DNA of 64,000 nucleotides from Bradyrhizobium symbiodeficiens (GCF_002266465.3 NZ_CP029427.2:6388501-6452500), one strand, 5' to 3'. Positions 7,500 to 18,519 are shown, counted from the first letter of the stretch. A program made the numbers and translations. The notes: generated from the sequence alone by a model not told the origin.

Positions 7500-8702
7500 A
7501 TGACTTCGCGGCCTCCCTCCTCGTCCCGTATCTGGCCCCTCTTCGCGCTCAACTTCTTCATGGCCGACATGCAGTCGGGCATCGGGCCGTTCGTCGGCGT
7601 CTTTCTCCAGGAGCGTGGCTGGGCGACCGGGCTGATCGGCACCGCGATGACGATCGGCAATGTCGCGGGCATGCTGGTCACGACGCCGATCGGCGGCTTC
7701 ATCGATTCCAGCCGCAACAAACGCCTGTGGGTCGTCATTCCCGGCGTCTGTGTCGTTCTCGCCTCCGCCATCATCCTGATTTCGCAGAATTTCTGGGCGG
7801 TGACGTTCTCCCAGGTCGCGCAGTCGCTGGCGAGCGCCGCCATCGTGCCGGCGGTCACCGGGATCACACTCGGCATCGCCAAGCAGAAGGGCTTCAACGC
7901 GCTCAACGGCCGCAACCAGGCGTTCAACCACGCCGGCAACATGGTTGGCGCGGCACTGTCCGGCTATCTCGGCTACAGATTCGGTTACGTCGCCGTATTC
8001 GTGCTGGCGGCCGTGTTCGGCGCCATCGCGATCGCCTGCGTGATGATGATCCCGGCCAAGGCGATCGACGATCGCGCCGCACGCGGCAGCAAGGAGGATG
8101 ATCCCGACAGCGCGCCGGACGCATTCACGATGCTGCTCAAGCACCGGGCGCTGCTGGTGCTGGCGCTGGCGCTCGCACTGTTTCATCTCGGCAATGCCGC
8201 GATCGTTCCGCTCTACGGCCTTGCGGCGGTGGCCGAAGGACAGGCCAGCGGCCCGAGCTTCGTCGCAACCACCGTGGTGATCGCGCAGGGCGTGATGGTC
8301 GTGACGTCGCTGATCGCGATGAAGGCCGCGAGCAAGCGCAATTACTGGCCGATCGTCCTGATCTCTTTCATGTTCCTGCCCATCCGCGGCGTGCTGGCCT
8401 TCTTCGTCACGGGATGGTGGGGCGTGGTACCGATGCAGGTGCTCGACGGCATCGGCACCGGACTGCAGACGGTCGCCGTTCCCGGCATAGTCGCGCGCGC
8501 GCTCAACGGCACCGGCCGCATCAATCTCGGCCAGGGCGCCGTGATCACGGTGCAGGGCGTCGGTGCCAGCCTCAGTCCCGCGCTCGGCGGCTGGATCGCG
8601 CAATGGATCGGCTACGGACCGACCTTCCTGCTGCTCGGCGGCTTTGGCCTCGCCTCGATGGCACTGTGGCTGGCGTTCGGGGCGGCGGTGAAGAAGTATT
8701 GA
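7500..8702 (+). CDS. MFS transporter
   Basis: A 400-residue integral membrane protein with about 12 hydrophobic helices in two halves. After helix 2 comes GGFIDSSRNKRLW, the MFS signature-loop position. It begins MTSRPPSSSRIWPLFALNFF, and AGG lies 6 bases before the ATG at 7500; the long upstream extension in frame has no membrane character and is antisense to the MBL gene. A cytoplasmic loop near residue 190-210 is acidic and charged. The protein most likely exports or imports a small organic molecule. It is divergent from the zinc-ribbon MBL gene and converges on the MDR reductase. Confidence 0.88.
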   Translation: MTSRPPSSSRIWPLFALNFFMADMQSGIGPFVGVFLQERGWATGLIGTAMTIGNVAGMLVTTPIGGFIDSSRNKRLWVVIPGVCVVLASAIILISQNFWAVTFSQVAQSLASAAIVPAVTGITLGIAKQKGFNALNGRNQAFNHAGNMVGAALSGYLGYRFGYVAVFVLAAVFGAIAIACVMMIPAKAIDDRAARGSKEDDPDSAPDAFTMLLKHRALLVLALALALFHLGNAAIVPLYGLAAVAEGQASGPSFVATTVVIAQGVMVVTSLIAMKAASKRNYWPIVLISFMFLPIRGVLAFFVTGWWGVVPMQVLDGIGTGLQTVAVPGIVARALNGTGRINLGQGAVITVQGVGASLSPALGGWIAQWIGYGPTFLLLGGFGLASMALWLAFGAAVKKY

Positions 8703-8755
8703 TCGTCATTGCGAGGCGCGGAGCCAGTGGCGCGCTCCAATGTTCCGAGTTCCGT

Positions 8756-9763
8756 TCAGGGAAACTCCACCACGATCTTTCCGAAATGACCACCCTGCTG
8801 CATCAGGCGCAGCGCTTCGGGCACCGCCTCGAAAGCGAACACCTGGTCGATCACGGGCCTCATCGCATTCCGTCCGATTGCAGCACTCATACCCTCGAAC
8901 ATGCGGCGGCTGCCGACGGAGAGACCAACGACATGCAGGTTCTTGGCGAACAGAGTCGGGATTGCAATCTGCTGCGAGACGCCCGTGAGCACGCCGATCA
9001 CGAGAATGGTGCCCCCGACCCGCGCCGCCTCGAGCGATTGCGCGAAAGTGTCCTTGCCGCCAACCTCGACGACGTGATCGACCCCTCCGCCGGTCCACTC
9101 CGCTGCAGCCTTGCCCCAATCCGGCACGGAACGATAGTTGATGGTATGGTCGGCACCGAGCGCCCTGGCGCGTTCGAGCTTCTCGTCGCTCGACGACGTC
9201 ACGATCACGCTTGCGCCAGCGAGCTTGGCGAATTGCAGCGCGAAGATCGACACGCCACCGGTGCCTTGCACCAACACGGTGTCGCCGGGCCGTACCTTTG
9301 ATTCTTCGAACAGCGCGCGCCAGGCCGTGAGCCCCGCGCAAGGCAGCGTCGCAGCCTCCTGGAACGACAGATGCGAAGGAATGCGGCTCACGCCCTCGGC
9401 GTCGAGCACCATCACCTGCTGCAGAACGCCCGGCCGCGTGCCGCCGAGCGCGTAACGACGGCTGGTCGCCGAAACTTTCCCATCCATCCAGGACTGGAAG
9501 AACATCGGACAGACGCGATCGCCGACCGCGACCCGGGTCACGCCGTCGCCGGCGGCGACCACCTCGCCGGCGCCGTCGGAGAACGGGATCAACGGCAATC
9601 TGGAGACGCCACCCTTGCCATGTATGGTGAGTAGATCGCGATAGTTGAGCGATGCCGCCTTCATCCGCACCGCGACCTGACCCGGTCCGGGCGCAGGCTC
9701 CGGCAAATCAGTCAGTTCCATCCCTTCGATCGACCAGTCGCGCGCAACCTGCCAGACTTTCAT
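8756..9763 (-). CDS. Zinc-independent MDR-family NAD(P)H-dependent oxidoreductase
   Basis: A 335-residue medium-chain dehydrogenase/reductase. The GroES-like N-terminal domain (NYRDLLTIHGKGG) is followed by a Rossmann domain with VQGTGGVSIFALQFAK as the nucleotide-binding turn. The catalytic and structural zinc cysteines of classical alcohol dehydrogenases are absent, which points to the quinone-oxidoreductase/enoyl-reductase side of the family. The gene follows the acyl-CoA synthetase by 15 bases and is its operon partner. A role in reducing an unsaturated acyl or quinone intermediate is possible but unproven. Confidence 0.88.
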   Translation of the reverse strand: MKVWQVARDWSIEGMELTDLPEPAPGPGQVAVRMKAASLNYRDLLTIHGKGGVSRLPLIPFSDGAGEVVAAGDGVTRVAVGDRVCPMFFQSWMDGKVSATSRRYALGGTRPGVLQQVMVLDAEGVSRIPSHLSFQEAATLPCAGLTAWRALFEESKVRPGDTVLVQGTGGVSIFALQFAKLAGASVIVTSSSDEKLERARALGADHTINYRSVPDWGKAAAEWTGGGVDHVVEVGGKDTFAQSLEAARVGGTILVIGVLTGVSQQIAIPTLFAKNLHVVGLSVGSRRMFEGMSAAIGRNAMRPVIDQVFAFEAVPEALRLMQQGGHFGKIVVEFP

Positions 9764-9778
9764 GAGAAGCGCTCCGTC

Positions 9779-11392
9779 TCAGGTGCCAAAGCTCTTCTGC
9801 ACCGCCTTGTCCAGTGTCTCACCGCCGACGAAGCGCTGGCGCAGCTCGCGCTTGAGCAGCTTGCCGCTCGGATTCTTCGGCAAGGCATCCACGAAGATGA
9901 CGCGCTTGGGCACCTTGAAATGCGCCATCTGGCCGGCGCAATGCCTGATGACGGATTCTTCGTCGAGCTTTTCACCGCTTTTGACCACGACGATGGCGGT
10001 GACCGCCTCGATCCAGCGCGGATCGGGCAGGCCGACCACGGCGACCTCGGAGACCGCAGGGATGCGGTAGACCATCTCCTCGACCTCACGGCTCGCAACA
10101 TTCTCGCCGCCGGTCTTGATCATGTCCTTGACGCGATCGACCACGGTGATGTGGCCCTCTTCGTCGACGGTGGCGAGATCGCCGGAATGAAACCACCCGC
10201 CGGCGAACGCGGCCGCGGTCTTTTCAGGGTCGTTGTAATAGCCGGACAATAGATGCGGTGAACGATGCACGATCTCGCCGACTTCGCCGACCTTGATGTC
10301 CTCCATCGACGCGTTGACCACGCGCGTCTCGACATTGAGCACGGGCTTGCCCGCCGAGCCCGCCTTGCGCAGCTGGTCCTCCGGCCGTAGCACGGTCGCG
10401 AGCGGCGCGATCTCGGTCTGGCCGTAGAAGTTCCAGAACTTGACGGCGGGCAAGCGACGCTGCAGTTCGAGCAGCACCTCGACCGGCATGATCGAGGCGC
10501 CGTAATACCCCTTCTGCAGCGTGGACAGATCGGTCTTGTCAAAATTCGGCGAGCGCAGCATCGCGATCCAGATCGTCGGCGGCGCGAAGAAGGACGTGAT
10601 CTTGTGCGCCTGAATCAGCGCGAGAATGTTGTCGGCCGTCGGCTTGCCCGTGATCACGCCGGAGGCACCGAGATAGATCTGCGGCCCCAGGAACACGTCG
10701 AGCTGGGCGCAGTGATAGAGCGGCAGCGCGTGCAGGAATTTGTCCTCCACGCTCATGCCGCCGTCGATGATGCAGCTGACATACTGCCACATCACGGCCT
10801 CATGGGTCAGCATCGCCCCCTTGGGCAGGGATTCCGTGCCGCTGGTGTAGACGATCTGGGCGAGATCGCGGCTGTCGACCGACGCTTCGAGGGACGAACC
10901 GTCGGCATCAAGCAGATCGTCGAAGGTGGTGAGACCCGCGGGCGCCGACGCGGGATCCTCGCCCGGCAGCCAGATCATCTTCTCGACCGCGCAATCCTTG
11001 GCGCTAGCTGCGCTCGCCGGCCCGACGAAATCGGGGCCGGTCGCGAGCAATCTTGCCCCGGAGCTCTTCAGGATGAAATTGATCTCGTCCGGATTGAGCA
11101 TGAAGTTGATCGGCACCAGCACCGCGCCGATCCGCGCCACCGCAAACCGCAGCGCGGCAAAGGCATGCGAATTGCGCGAGAGCACCGCAATGCGGTCACC
11201 CTTCTTGGCGCCGAGACCAAGCAGACCACGACCGAGCCGGTTGCAGATCGCGTCCATCTCGGCAAAGGTCCAGCTGACATTGCCGCAGCTCACCGCAAGC
11301 TTGTCCGGTTCGCGGCTTGCAGAACGGCGCAGGAGATCGCCGATCGAATGCTCGCGCGCCTTCGCGATGGTGGCTGCGGTATCGCTCGACAT
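9779..11392 (-). CDS. Acyl-CoA synthetase (AMP-binding, FadD-like)
   Basis: A 537-residue ANL-superfamily ligase that should activate a carboxylate as acyl-AMP and then acyl-CoA. Motifs in order are the P-loop YTSGTESLPKGAMLTH (the usual TSGTTGxPKG is here TSGTESLPKG), FWNFYGQTEIAP (A5), GWFHSGDLATVDEEGHI (A7), DRVKDMIKTGGENVASREVE (A8) and PKNPSGKLLKREL with the C-terminal catalytic Lys (A10). The ATG at 11392 has AGGGGA upstream. It is divergent from a periplasmic binding protein and followed by an MDR reductase, so the two genes probably serve one catabolic route. Confidence 0.92.
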   Translation of the reverse strand: MSSDTAATIAKAREHSIGDLLRRSASREPDKLAVSCGNVSWTFAEMDAICNRLGRGLLGLGAKKGDRIAVLSRNSHAFAALRFAVARIGAVLVPINFMLNPDEINFILKSSGARLLATGPDFVGPASAASAKDCAVEKMIWLPGEDPASAPAGLTTFDDLLDADGSSLEASVDSRDLAQIVYTSGTESLPKGAMLTHEAVMWQYVSCIIDGGMSVEDKFLHALPLYHCAQLDVFLGPQIYLGASGVITGKPTADNILALIQAHKITSFFAPPTIWIAMLRSPNFDKTDLSTLQKGYYGASIMPVEVLLELQRRLPAVKFWNFYGQTEIAPLATVLRPEDQLRKAGSAGKPVLNVETRVVNASMEDIKVGEVGEIVHRSPHLLSGYYNDPEKTAAAFAGGWFHSGDLATVDEEGHITVVDRVKDMIKTGGENVASREVEEMVYRIPAVSEVAVVGLPDPRWIEAVTAIVVVKSGEKLDEESVIRHCAGQMAHFKVPKRVIFVDALPKNPSGKLLKRELRQRFVGGETLDKAVQKSFGT

Positions 11393-11601
11393 TTCCGTTC
11401 CCCTGGAATTTGTTGTCGACGCAAATGCCGGCTTGGACAGCCTCGACATGTGCGCCCTTTTGGATCTGCGCGAAGCGTAATGGCCGCAACAGGCCGCGTC
11501 AAATCGGCCCCGCTCCGACGCCATCACGCAAGATTTGGCGCTTCGGCGGCGCGAACCTAAGTTTGTGCGCCATAAATAATAATTTCACGGGGGAAATGTT
11601 C

Positions 11602-12807
11602 ATGTACCGGAATGCGGGCGTTGCCGTTGCGATTGGATTGCTGTTGACGTCCTCGGTCGGTTCGGCTTCGGCCCAGCAGGCGCCGCTCAAGATTGGCGTA
11701 CTCTCCGACTTCTCGTCCGTCTATTCCGATATCGGCGGCATGGGAAATGTCGAGGCCACCAAGATGGCGATCGAGGATTTCGGCGGGCAGATGTTCGGCA
11801 AGCCGATCGACATGGTCTCCGCCGACGTGCTCAACAAGCCCGACGTCGCCTCCACCATCGCCCGCAAATGGTGGGAGACCGAGGGCGTCGACATGATCAT
11901 CGACCTGCCGACCTCGGCGACCGCGCTCGCGGTGATGGAGCTGTCGAAGCAGTACGAGAAGATCATGATCGTGACCGACGCGGCGAGCTCCGACATCACC
12001 GGAAAATCCTGCTCGCCCTACACCGCGCACTGGACCTACGACACCTACGCCAACGCGCACACCGTCGGCAGCGCGATCGTCAAGAACGGCGGCGACACCT
12101 GGTTCTTCCTGACCGCCGACTACGTGTTCGGCCATTCGGTCGAGCGCGACACCGGCGATGTCGTGAAGGCCGCGGGCGGCAAGGTGCTGGGCAGCGTCAA
12201 GCATCCGCTCAACACCGCGGACTTCTCGTCCTTCCTGCTGCAGGCGCAGGCTTCCAAGGCCAAGATCATCGGCCTCGCCAACGGCGGCGGCGACACCATC
12301 AACGCGATCAAGCAGGCCGGCGAGTTCGGCATCGTCGCCGGCGGCCAGAACCTGGCGGCGATCGTGATGTTCATCTCCGACGTGCACAGCCTGGGCTTGA
12401 AGCTCGCGCAGGGCCTGATCATCACCGAGGCCTATTACTGGGATCTCAACGACAAGACCCGTGCCTTCGGCAAGCGCTTCATCGAGCGCGTCAAGCGCAT
12501 GCCGACGATGAACCAGGCTGCCACCTATAGCGCGACGCTGCATTACCTCAAGGCTGTACAGGCCTCGGGCACCAGGGACACCAAGACGGTGATGGCGAAG
12601 ATGCGCGAGCTGCCGGTGAAGGACGCCTTCACCGACAACGGCGTGCTGCGCGAGGACGGCCGCATGGTGCACAGCATGTACCTGTTCCAGGTGAAGAAGC
12701 CGGAAGAATCGAAGGGGCCGTGGGATTATTACAAGCTGCTCGCCGAAGTTCCCGCCGACCAGGCGTTCCGCCCGCTGAAGGACGGCGGCTGCCCGTTGGT
12801 GAAGTGA
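11602..12807 (+). CDS. Periplasmic ABC-transporter substrate-binding protein, branched-chain amino-acid type
   Basis: A 401-residue exported protein of the type I periplasmic binding fold (LivJ-like). Residues 1-24 are a signal peptide ending ASAQQ. The mature domain starts APLKIGVLSDFSSVYSDIGG, the typical first strand and ligand loop of this family. Two ATGs lie at 11596 and 11602; the second has a purine-rich GGGGGA at a better distance. No permease or ATPase gene is adjacent, so it must work with components encoded elsewhere or as an orphan binder. The divergent acyl-CoA synthetase suggests a carboxylic or aromatic acid ligand, by inference only. Confidence 0.9.
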   Translation: MYRNAGVAVAIGLLLTSSVGSASAQQAPLKIGVLSDFSSVYSDIGGMGNVEATKMAIEDFGGQMFGKPIDMVSADVLNKPDVASTIARKWWETEGVDMIIDLPTSATALAVMELSKQYEKIMIVTDAASSDITGKSCSPYTAHWTYDTYANAHTVGSAIVKNGGDTWFFLTADYVFGHSVERDTGDVVKAAGGKVLGSVKHPLNTADFSSFLLQAQASKAKIIGLANGGGDTINAIKQAGEFGIVAGGQNLAAIVMFISDVHSLGLKLAQGLIITEAYYWDLNDKTRAFGKRFIERVKRMPTMNQAATYSATLHYLKAVQASGTRDTKTVMAKMRELPVKDAFTDNGVLREDGRMVHSMYLFQVKKPEESKGPWDYYKLLAEVPADQAFRPLKDGGCPLVK

Positions 12808-12849
12808 GACGGCCCGAATCGAGCCGACAGTAATCCGTTCAGCGACTTT

Positions 12850-12875
12850 CGCTCGTCCGCTCAAGCGGACGAGCG
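12850..12875 (+). terminator. 12-bp perfect stem after the binding-protein gene
   Basis: CGCTCGTCCGCT and AGCGGACGAGCG pair exactly across a 2-base centre, 42 bases past the stop. There is no T-run downstream. It is probably a transcript-end stem, with a DNA-binding site as the alternative. Confidence 0.45.
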
Positions 12876-13041
12876 GTCATCAGCGCAGGCCCAAAATAGA
12901 GGCAGGACGCCTCACGCCGCGGGCTGATCTGCATCAAGTTGCGATGCGGAATTCGCTGCAATGTTGAGGCCGCCCTCCCGCGATCAGCGGCCGGGCGTTC
13001 GTATCTCAACAATGGGCGCCGCTTCACGGCGTTTTGAACAG

Positions 13042-14109
13042 ATGAACTTCACTCCGGGTCGCGTCATCGCCGCGATCGCCGTCCTCGTTGCGGGCGGCGG
13101 CTATTACTATTGGCAGCACCGCGATACCAACACGCTGCCGGCAGGCTTCGCCCGCGGCAACGGCCGGATCGAAGCGGTCGAGATCGACATCGCCACCAAG
13201 ACGCCGGGACGGATTCGCGAGATCCTGGTCAACGAAGGCGACTTCGTGCGTGTGGGCCAGGTTCTGGCGCGCATGGACACCGAGCAATTGCAGGCCCAGC
13301 GCCGCCAGGCCGAGGCGCAGCTCCAGCGCGCGTCCATCAATGTCGAGACCGCGAAGAGCCTGGTGAACCAGCGCGAAGCCGAACGCAAGGCCGCCGAGGC
13401 CGTGGTCGACCAGCGCATCGCCCAACTCGACACCACGAGCCGCAAGCTCGATCGCTCCGAACAATTGATCAAGACGAGCGCGGTGTCGCAGCAGGTCCTC
13501 GACGACGATCGCTCCGCTAACGCCACGGCGAAGGCGGCGCTTGCCGCGTCCCACGCCCAGGTCGCCGCATCGGAAGCCGCGATCAGCTCCTCCCGCGCCA
13601 TGGTGATCGATGCCGGCGCTGCAGTCGACGCCGCGAAGGCCGCGATCGAAAGCATCAACGCCGACCTCAATGACAGCGTGCTGAAGGCGCCGCGCGACGG
13701 CCGGGTACAATATCGCGTATCGCAGCCCGGCGAGGTGCTCGCCGCCGGCGGCCGCGTCCTCAACATGGTCGATCTCGGCGACGTCTACATGACGTTCTTC
13801 CTGCCGACGGCCGATGCCGGGCGTGTCGCGATCGGCGCCGAGGTCCGCCTCGTGCTCGACGCCATCCCGCAATATGTGATCCCCGCCAAGGCCACCTTCG
13901 TCGCCGACGTCGCGCAATTCACGCCCAAGACCGTCGAGACCGAGGAGGAGCGGCAGAAGCTGATGTTCCGGATCAAGGCGCATATCGCACCCGAGCTGCT
14001 GCGGCAGCACATCGAGCATGTGAAGACCGGCCTGCCCGGCATGGCCTATGTGCAGCTCGATCCGGCCGCGCAATGGCCCGACAATCTCAAGATCAAGCTG
14101 ACCCGATGA
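13042..14109 (+). CDS. HlyD-family membrane fusion protein (YhiI-like)
   Basis: A 355-residue periplasmic adaptor: one N-terminal membrane anchor (residues about 6-24), a biotinyl-lipoyl-like segment ([19 protein letters not shown]), a long alanine-rich coiled-coil hairpin (about 75-200), the second lipoyl half ([19 protein letters not shown]) and a beta-barrel C-terminus. It links an inner-membrane pump to the outer membrane. Its TGA overlaps the ATG of the next gene (ATGA). Order and content match yhiI-rbbA-yhhJ. The start is ATG 13042; no strong Shine-Dalgarno is seen, and the in-frame ATG at 13012 is an alternative. Confidence 0.88.
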   Translation: MNFTPGRVIAAIAVLVAGGGYYYWQHRDTNTLPAGFARGNGRIEAVEIDIATKTPGRIREILVNEGDFVRVGQVLARMDTEQLQAQRRQAEAQLQRASINVETAKSLVNQREAERKAAEAVVDQRIAQLDTTSRKLDRSEQLIKTSAVSQQVLDDDRSANATAKAALAASHAQVAASEAAISSSRAMVIDAGAAVDAAKAAIESINADLNDSVLKAPRDGRVQYRVSQPGEVLAAGGRVLNMVDLGDVYMTFFLPTADAGRVAIGAEVRLVLDAIPQYVIPAKATFVADVAQFTPKTVETEEERQKLMFRIKAHIAPELLRQHIEHVKTGLPGMAYVQLDPAAQWPDNLKIKLTR

Positions 14110-16877
14110 ACGCGACCGCCACAACCGATGCATCGGCTGCCGCCGGCAGCGTGGTGCATCTGGAAGGCGTAGGCCTGAGCTATGGCAAGGCCCGGGCGCT
14201 CGATGACATCACCCTCGACCTGCCGTCCGGCTGCATGGTCGGACTGATCGGCCCCGACGGCGTCGGCAAATCCAGCCTGCTTTCGCTGATCGCCGGGGCC
14301 CGCGCGATCCAGCAGGGGCACGTCAATGTCCTCGGCGGCGATATGGCGAGCGCGCGCCACCGCCGCAACGTGTGCCCCGACATCGCCTACATGCCGCAGG
14401 GCCTCGGCAGGAATCTGTATCCGACACTGTCGGTGTTCGAGAACATCGACTTCTTCGGCCGCCTGTTCGGACACGGCAAGGCCGAGCGGAACAGGCGGAT
14501 CGCCGGCCTGCTGCGCGACACCGGGCTGACGCCCTTCGCCGACCGGCCGGCGGCAAATCTCTCCGGAGGCATGAAGCAGAAGGTCGGCCTGTGCTGCGCG
14601 CTGATCCACGATCCCGAACTCCTGATCCTGGACGAGCCGACCACCGGCGTCGATCCGCTGTCGCGCCGCCAGTTCTGGGAATTGATCGCCTCGATCCGGC
14701 AAGGGCGGCCCGGCATGAGCGTGATCGTCTCGACCGCCTACATGGAAGAGGCCGCGCAGTTCGACGTCCTGATCGCGATGAACGCCGGCCGCGTGCTGGC
14801 GACCGGAACGCCCGCCGAGCTCAAGCGGCAGACCGGAGCCGATACGCTCGATGAGGCCTTCATCCGCCTCTTGCCCGACGCGGATCGCAGCAACCATACC
14901 GCTGTCGTGATCCCGCCGCGGAGCGACGACCACGATGAGATCGCGATCGAGGCCGACCACCTGACCCGACGGTTCAACGGGTTCGTCGCCGTCGACGACG
15001 TCAGCTTTCGGATCAGGAAGGGCGAGATCTTCGGCTTCCTCGGCTCGAACGGGTGCGGCAAAACCACAACCATGAAGATGCTCACCGGCCTGTTGCCGGT
15101 CAGTGAGGGCACCGCGCGGCTGTTCGGCAACACCATCGATGCCCGCGACATGTCGGTGCGGCGGCGCATCGGCTACATGTCGCAGGGCTTCTCGCTCTAT
15201 TCGGAGCTCACGGTCGCACAAAATCTAGACCTGCACGCGCGGTTGTTCGAGCTTCCGGCGGAAACCATCGCCGCGCGCATCGACGAGATGGTCGCCCGGT
15301 TCGATCTTGCCGGCGTCGTCGACGCCCTGCCCGATGCCCTGCCGCTCGGGCTGCGGCAGCGATTGTCGCTGGCGGTCGCCATGATCCATGCGCCCGACAT
15401 CCTCATCCTCGACGAACCGACTTCGGGCGTGGATCCGGTCGCCCGCGACCGCTTCTGGCAGATCCTCGCCGAACTCTCGCGCAAGGACAACGTCACCATC
15501 TTCGTCTCGACCCACTTCATGAACGAGGCCGAACGCTGCGACCGGGTCTCGCTGATGCATGCGGGCAAGGTCTTGACGTCGGACACGCCCGCGGCGATCG
15601 TGGCCGCGCGCGGCACTGCGACGCTGGAGCAGGCCTTCATCGCCTGCCTGGAAGAGGCGATTGCGGACACGTCGGAACCGGCCGGCCAGCCTTCGATCGC
15701 TTCGCCCCTACCGGCCGCGACGGCGGAGCCGCCACGCAAGCGCGGCACGACATTCAATCCGACGCGCATGCTCGCCTATTCCCGGCGCGAAGCACTCGAG
15801 CTGCGGCGAGATCCGATCCGCGCCACGCTCGCGATCCTCGGCAGCGTGCTGCTGCTGTTCGTGCTCGGCTACGGCATCAGCATGGACGTCGAGAACCTGA
15901 CCTTCGCCGTGCTCGACCGCGACGACAGCGCGATCAGCCGCGACTACAGCCTCCAGATCGCGGGCTCGCGCTATTTCACCGAGAAATCCCCGATCATCGA
16001 CTATGCCGATCTCGACCGCCGGATGCGCGCCGGCGAGATCGGCCTCGCCATCGAGCTGCCGCCCGGCTTCGGCCGCGACGTCAGCCGTGGCCGCCATGTC
16101 GAGATCGGCGCCTGGGTCGACGGCGCCAATCCGACGCGGGCTGAAACGCTGCGCTCCTACGCCCAGGCGATCCACGCCACCTGGCTCGCGCAAAAGGGCC
16201 GCGAGCTCTATGGCGAGGCGGCGATCGCCGGCTCCTACCAGCTCCAGCTGCGCTACCGCTACAACCCTGATGTCATCAGCGTCGTCGCCATGGCGCCGGG
16301 CATCATCCCGCTGCTGCTGGTCATGATCCCTGCCGTGCTCGCCGCGCTGGCGGTGGTTCGCGAGAAGGAGCTCGGCTCGATCGTCAACTTCTACGTGACG
16401 CCGGTGACGCGGCTGGAATTCCTGCTCGGCACGCAGCTGCCCTATGTCGTGCTGGCGTTCGGAAACTTCCTCCTTCTCGTCGGCTTTGCCCTCGTCGTCT
16501 TCCGCGTGCCGTTCACCGGGAGCTTTGCGACCTATGCCCTCGCGGCGCTGCTCTACGTCACGGCGACGACTGGCATGGGATTGGTGATCTCGGCCTTCAT
16601 GAAAAGCCAGATCTCCGCGCTGTTCGGCACGGTCCTGATCACATTGATTCCGGCCATCCAGTATTCCGGCCTGATCGATCCGGTCTCGTCGCTCCAGGGG
16701 CTCGGGGCTGTGATCGGGAAGCTTTATCCCACAACCTATTTCGTCACGATCTCGCGCGGCACCTTCTCCAAGGGCCTCGGCTTCGAGGACCTCCATAGCG
16801 ATCTGCTGGCACTCGCCGTCATGGTACCCATTCTGATGACGGTGGGGGCGATGCTGCTGAAGAAACAGGCCCGGTGA
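14106..16877 (+). CDS. rbbA: RbbA-type ABC protein: two ATPase domains fused to an ABC-2 permease
   Basis: A 923-residue fusion. NBD1 (about 15-245) has Walker [10 protein letters not shown], signature [11 protein letters not shown] and Walker [17 protein letters not shown]2 (about 280-520) has GSNGCGKTT, a degenerate signature [12 protein letters not shown] and [13 protein letters not shown]. Residues about 560-923 form an ABC-2 membrane domain with one helix, a large periplasmic loop and five further helices. This matches the RbbA/YhiH family. In E. coli the protein was described as a ribosome-associated ATPase, but genetic context points to export. It is translationally coupled to both neighbours. 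Confidence 0.9.
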   Translation: MNATATTDASAAAGSVVHLEGVGLSYGKARALDDITLDLPSGCMVGLIGPDGVGKSSLLSLIAGARAIQQGHVNVLGGDMASARHRRNVCPDIAYMPQGLGRNLYPTLSVFENIDFFGRLFGHGKAERNRRIAGLLRDTGLTPFADRPAANLSGGMKQKVGLCCALIHDPELLILDEPTTGVDPLSRRQFWELIASIRQGRPGMSVIVSTAYMEEAAQFDVLIAMNAGRVLATGTPAELKRQTGADTLDEAFIRLLPDADRSNHTAVVIPPRSDDHDEIAIEADHLTRRFNGFVAVDDVSFRIRKGEIFGFLGSNGCGKTTTMKMLTGLLPVSEGTARLFGNTIDARDMSVRRRIGYMSQGFSLYSELTVAQNLDLHARLFELPAETIAARIDEMVARFDLAGVVDALPDALPLGLRQRLSLAVAMIHAPDILILDEPTSGVDPVARDRFWQILAELSRKDNVTIFVSTHFMNEAERCDRVSLMHAGKVLTSDTPAAIVAARGTATLEQAFIACLEEAIADTSEPAGQPSIASPLPAATAEPPRKRGTTFNPTRMLAYSRREALELRRDPIRATLAILGSVLLLFVLGYGISMDVENLTFAVLDRDDSAISRDYSLQIAGSRYFTEKSPIIDYADLDRRMRAGEIGLAIELPPGFGRDVSRGRHVEIGAWVDGANPTRAETLRSYAQAIHATWLAQKGRELYGEAAIAGSYQLQLRYRYNPDVISVVAMAPGIIPLLLVMIPAVLAALAVVREKELGSIVNFYVTPVTRLEFLLGTQLPYVVLAFGNFLLLVGFALVVFRVPFTGSFATYALAALLYVTATTGMGLVISAFMKSQISALFGTVLITLIPAIQYSGLIDPVSSLQGLGAVIGKLYPTTYFVTISRGTFSKGLGFEDLHSDLLALAVMVPILMTVGAMLLKKQAR

Positions 16878-17992
16878 CCATGCGCTTGGACAACGTCTTT
16901 CAGCTCGGTGTAAAGGAATTGCGCGGCGTGGTGCGCGACCCCATGCTGCTCGTGCTCATCGTCTATTCCTTCACGCTGGCGATCTATGCCGGGGCCAAGG
17001 CGCTGCCGGAAACCCTGAACCGCGCTGCAATCGCCATCGTCGACGAAGATCGTTCGCCAGTGTCGCGCCGCATCGAACTGGCATTCACGCCGCCCTACTT
17101 TTCCCAACCGCGCCTGATCTCGCAATATGAGATGGACCAGCGGATGGACGCGGGCCTCGACACCTTTGCGCTGAATATCCCTCCAGACTTCCAGCGCGAC
17201 CTTCTGGCACGGAAGTCGCCAGCTATTCAGCTCAACATCGACGCAACGCGGATCTCACAGGCGTTCAACGGCGGCGGTTATATCGAGCAGATCGTCAGCG
17301 CAGAAATTGCCGAATTCCTGGCGCGCACCCGCAATGCACAGTCGCCCCCAATCGAGCTGGCGCTGCGGGCACGCTTCAACCCGGAGCTGAAGAAATCCTG
17401 GTTCGGTGCCGTCGATGAACTCATCAACTCGATCACCATGCTCTCGATCATCCTGACCGGCGCGGCGCTGATCCGCGAGCGCGAGCACGGCACGATCGAG
17501 CATTTGCTGGTGATGCCGGTCACGCCGCTGGAGATCATGGTCAGCAAGGTGTGGTCGATGGGGCTCGTGGTGCTGGCGGCCTCCGCGTTCTCCATCGTCT
17601 TCGTGGTCAAGGGGTGGCTGGCGGTCACAATCGACGGCTCGGTCGCACTGTTTCTGCTCGGGGCGGCGCTGCAGCTGTTCGCGACCACCAGCATGGGCAT
17701 CTTCCTCGCGACCGTCGCGGGGTCGATGCCGCAGTTCGGACTGCTCCTGATGATGACCCTGCTGCCGCTGCAGACCCTGTCAGGCAGCATGACGCCGCGG
17801 GAGAGCATGCCGCAATTCGTCCAGGACATCATGCTGGCGGCGCCCAACACGCATTTCGTGATGCTCGCGCAGGCAATCCTGTTCCGCGGCGCGGGCCTGG
17901 AGGCGGTGTGGCCCCAACTGGTCGCGCTCGCCGTGATCGGCGGCGTCTTCTTCGTGATCGCGCTGCGGCGCTTCCGCGCGTTCCTGGCTTAG
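16874..17992 (+). CDS. ABC-2 type permease (YhhJ-like)
   Basis: A 372-residue permease with one N-terminal helix (about 22-42), a periplasmic domain of about 140 residues and five or six helices to the C-terminus, the ABC2_membrane_3 pattern. [20 protein letters not shown] is the conserved coupling segment. A GTG start at 16874 overlaps the RbbA stop (GTGA); an ATG two codons later is the alternative. It forms the second membrane half for the RbbA fusion. The stop lies only 9 bases from the convergent DUF2059 gene, and no hairpin is seen between them. Confidence 0.88.
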   Translation: MTMRLDNVFQLGVKELRGVVRDPMLLVLIVYSFTLAIYAGAKALPETLNRAAIAIVDEDRSPVSRRIELAFTPPYFSQPRLISQYEMDQRMDAGLDTFALNIPPDFQRDLLARKSPAIQLNIDATRISQAFNGGGYIEQIVSAEIAEFLARTRNAQSPPIELALRARFNPELKKSWFGAVDELINSITMLSIILTGAALIREREHGTIEHLLVMPVTPLEIMVSKVWSMGLVVLAASAFSIVFVVKGWLAVTIDGSVALFLLGAALQLFATTSMGIFLATVAGSMPQFGLLLMMTLLPLQTLSGSMTPRESMPQFVQDIMLAAPNTHFVMLAQAILFRGAGLEAVWPQLVALAVIGGVFFVIALRRFRAFLA

Positions 17993-18001
17993 GCCTCGGC
18001 T

Positions 18002-18490
18002 TTAGAGCTTGTGCCCCTTCTGGCGCAGCGCCTCGATCAGGCGTTGCTTCAGTTCGTCGGCGGCCTTCTGGCTGACGTCCTGGCCGATCTGCGCACTCGC
18101 CTGCGCCAGCGCGTCCGACTTCTCCAAAAGCTTCTTCCCGGCCGGCTGGGCGTAGAAGGCGTCGATCTGGCGCAGCTCGTCCACGCTGAAGCTTTGGGCA
18201 TAGACCACCGCGATCCGCTCGACCATGGACGCCACGAACGGAGCATAGATCCCGGAGCCGGGTGCCGTCACCGCATCGTAGTCGCGCTCGATCTCCGGCC
18301 TGTCCTGCGCAACCACGGGCCGAAGCTTGAGCAGAAGCTGCGGCAGCAATACGCGGTACTGATCGGCGACCTTCAAGGTGACGACGAGCTTGCGCGCCGC
18401 GCTCATCGCCTCCGGCGACGGCGCCTGTGCCGACGCACCGCAGACGAAAAACAGGAGCGTGCCGGCGATCGTCAACAAGCGTTTGGACAT
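18002..18490 (-). CDS. DUF2059-domain secreted protein
   Basis: A 162-residue protein with a signal peptide (residues 1-22, ending GASAQ) and a helical DUF2059 domain whose core is FSVDELRQIDAFYAQPAGKKLLEKS, the family's most conserved stretch. It is expected in the periplasm; its biochemical role is unknown. GGAGAG lies a few bases before the ATG at 18490. It follows opgC by 29 bases in the same direction and is probably co-transcribed, which ties it loosely to envelope glucan metabolism. Confidence 0.85.
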   Translation of the reverse strand: MSKRLLTIAGTLLFFVCGASAQAPSPEAMSAARKLVVTLKVADQYRVLLPQLLLKLRPVVAQDRPEIERDYDAVTAPGSGIYAPFVASMVERIAVVYAQSFSVDELRQIDAFYAQPAGKKLLEKSDALAQASAQIGQDVSQKAADELKQRLIEALRQKGHKL

Positions 18491-18519
18491 GGGGCTCTCC
18501 AGGACATGCGGACGATGCT

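Noticed and set aside
8703-8755. A possible repeat or terminator between the convergent MFS and MDR genes
   Set aside because: CGTCATTGCGAGGCGCGG resembles the start of a rhizobial repeat, but no mirror arm or stable stem is seen in the 50 bases.
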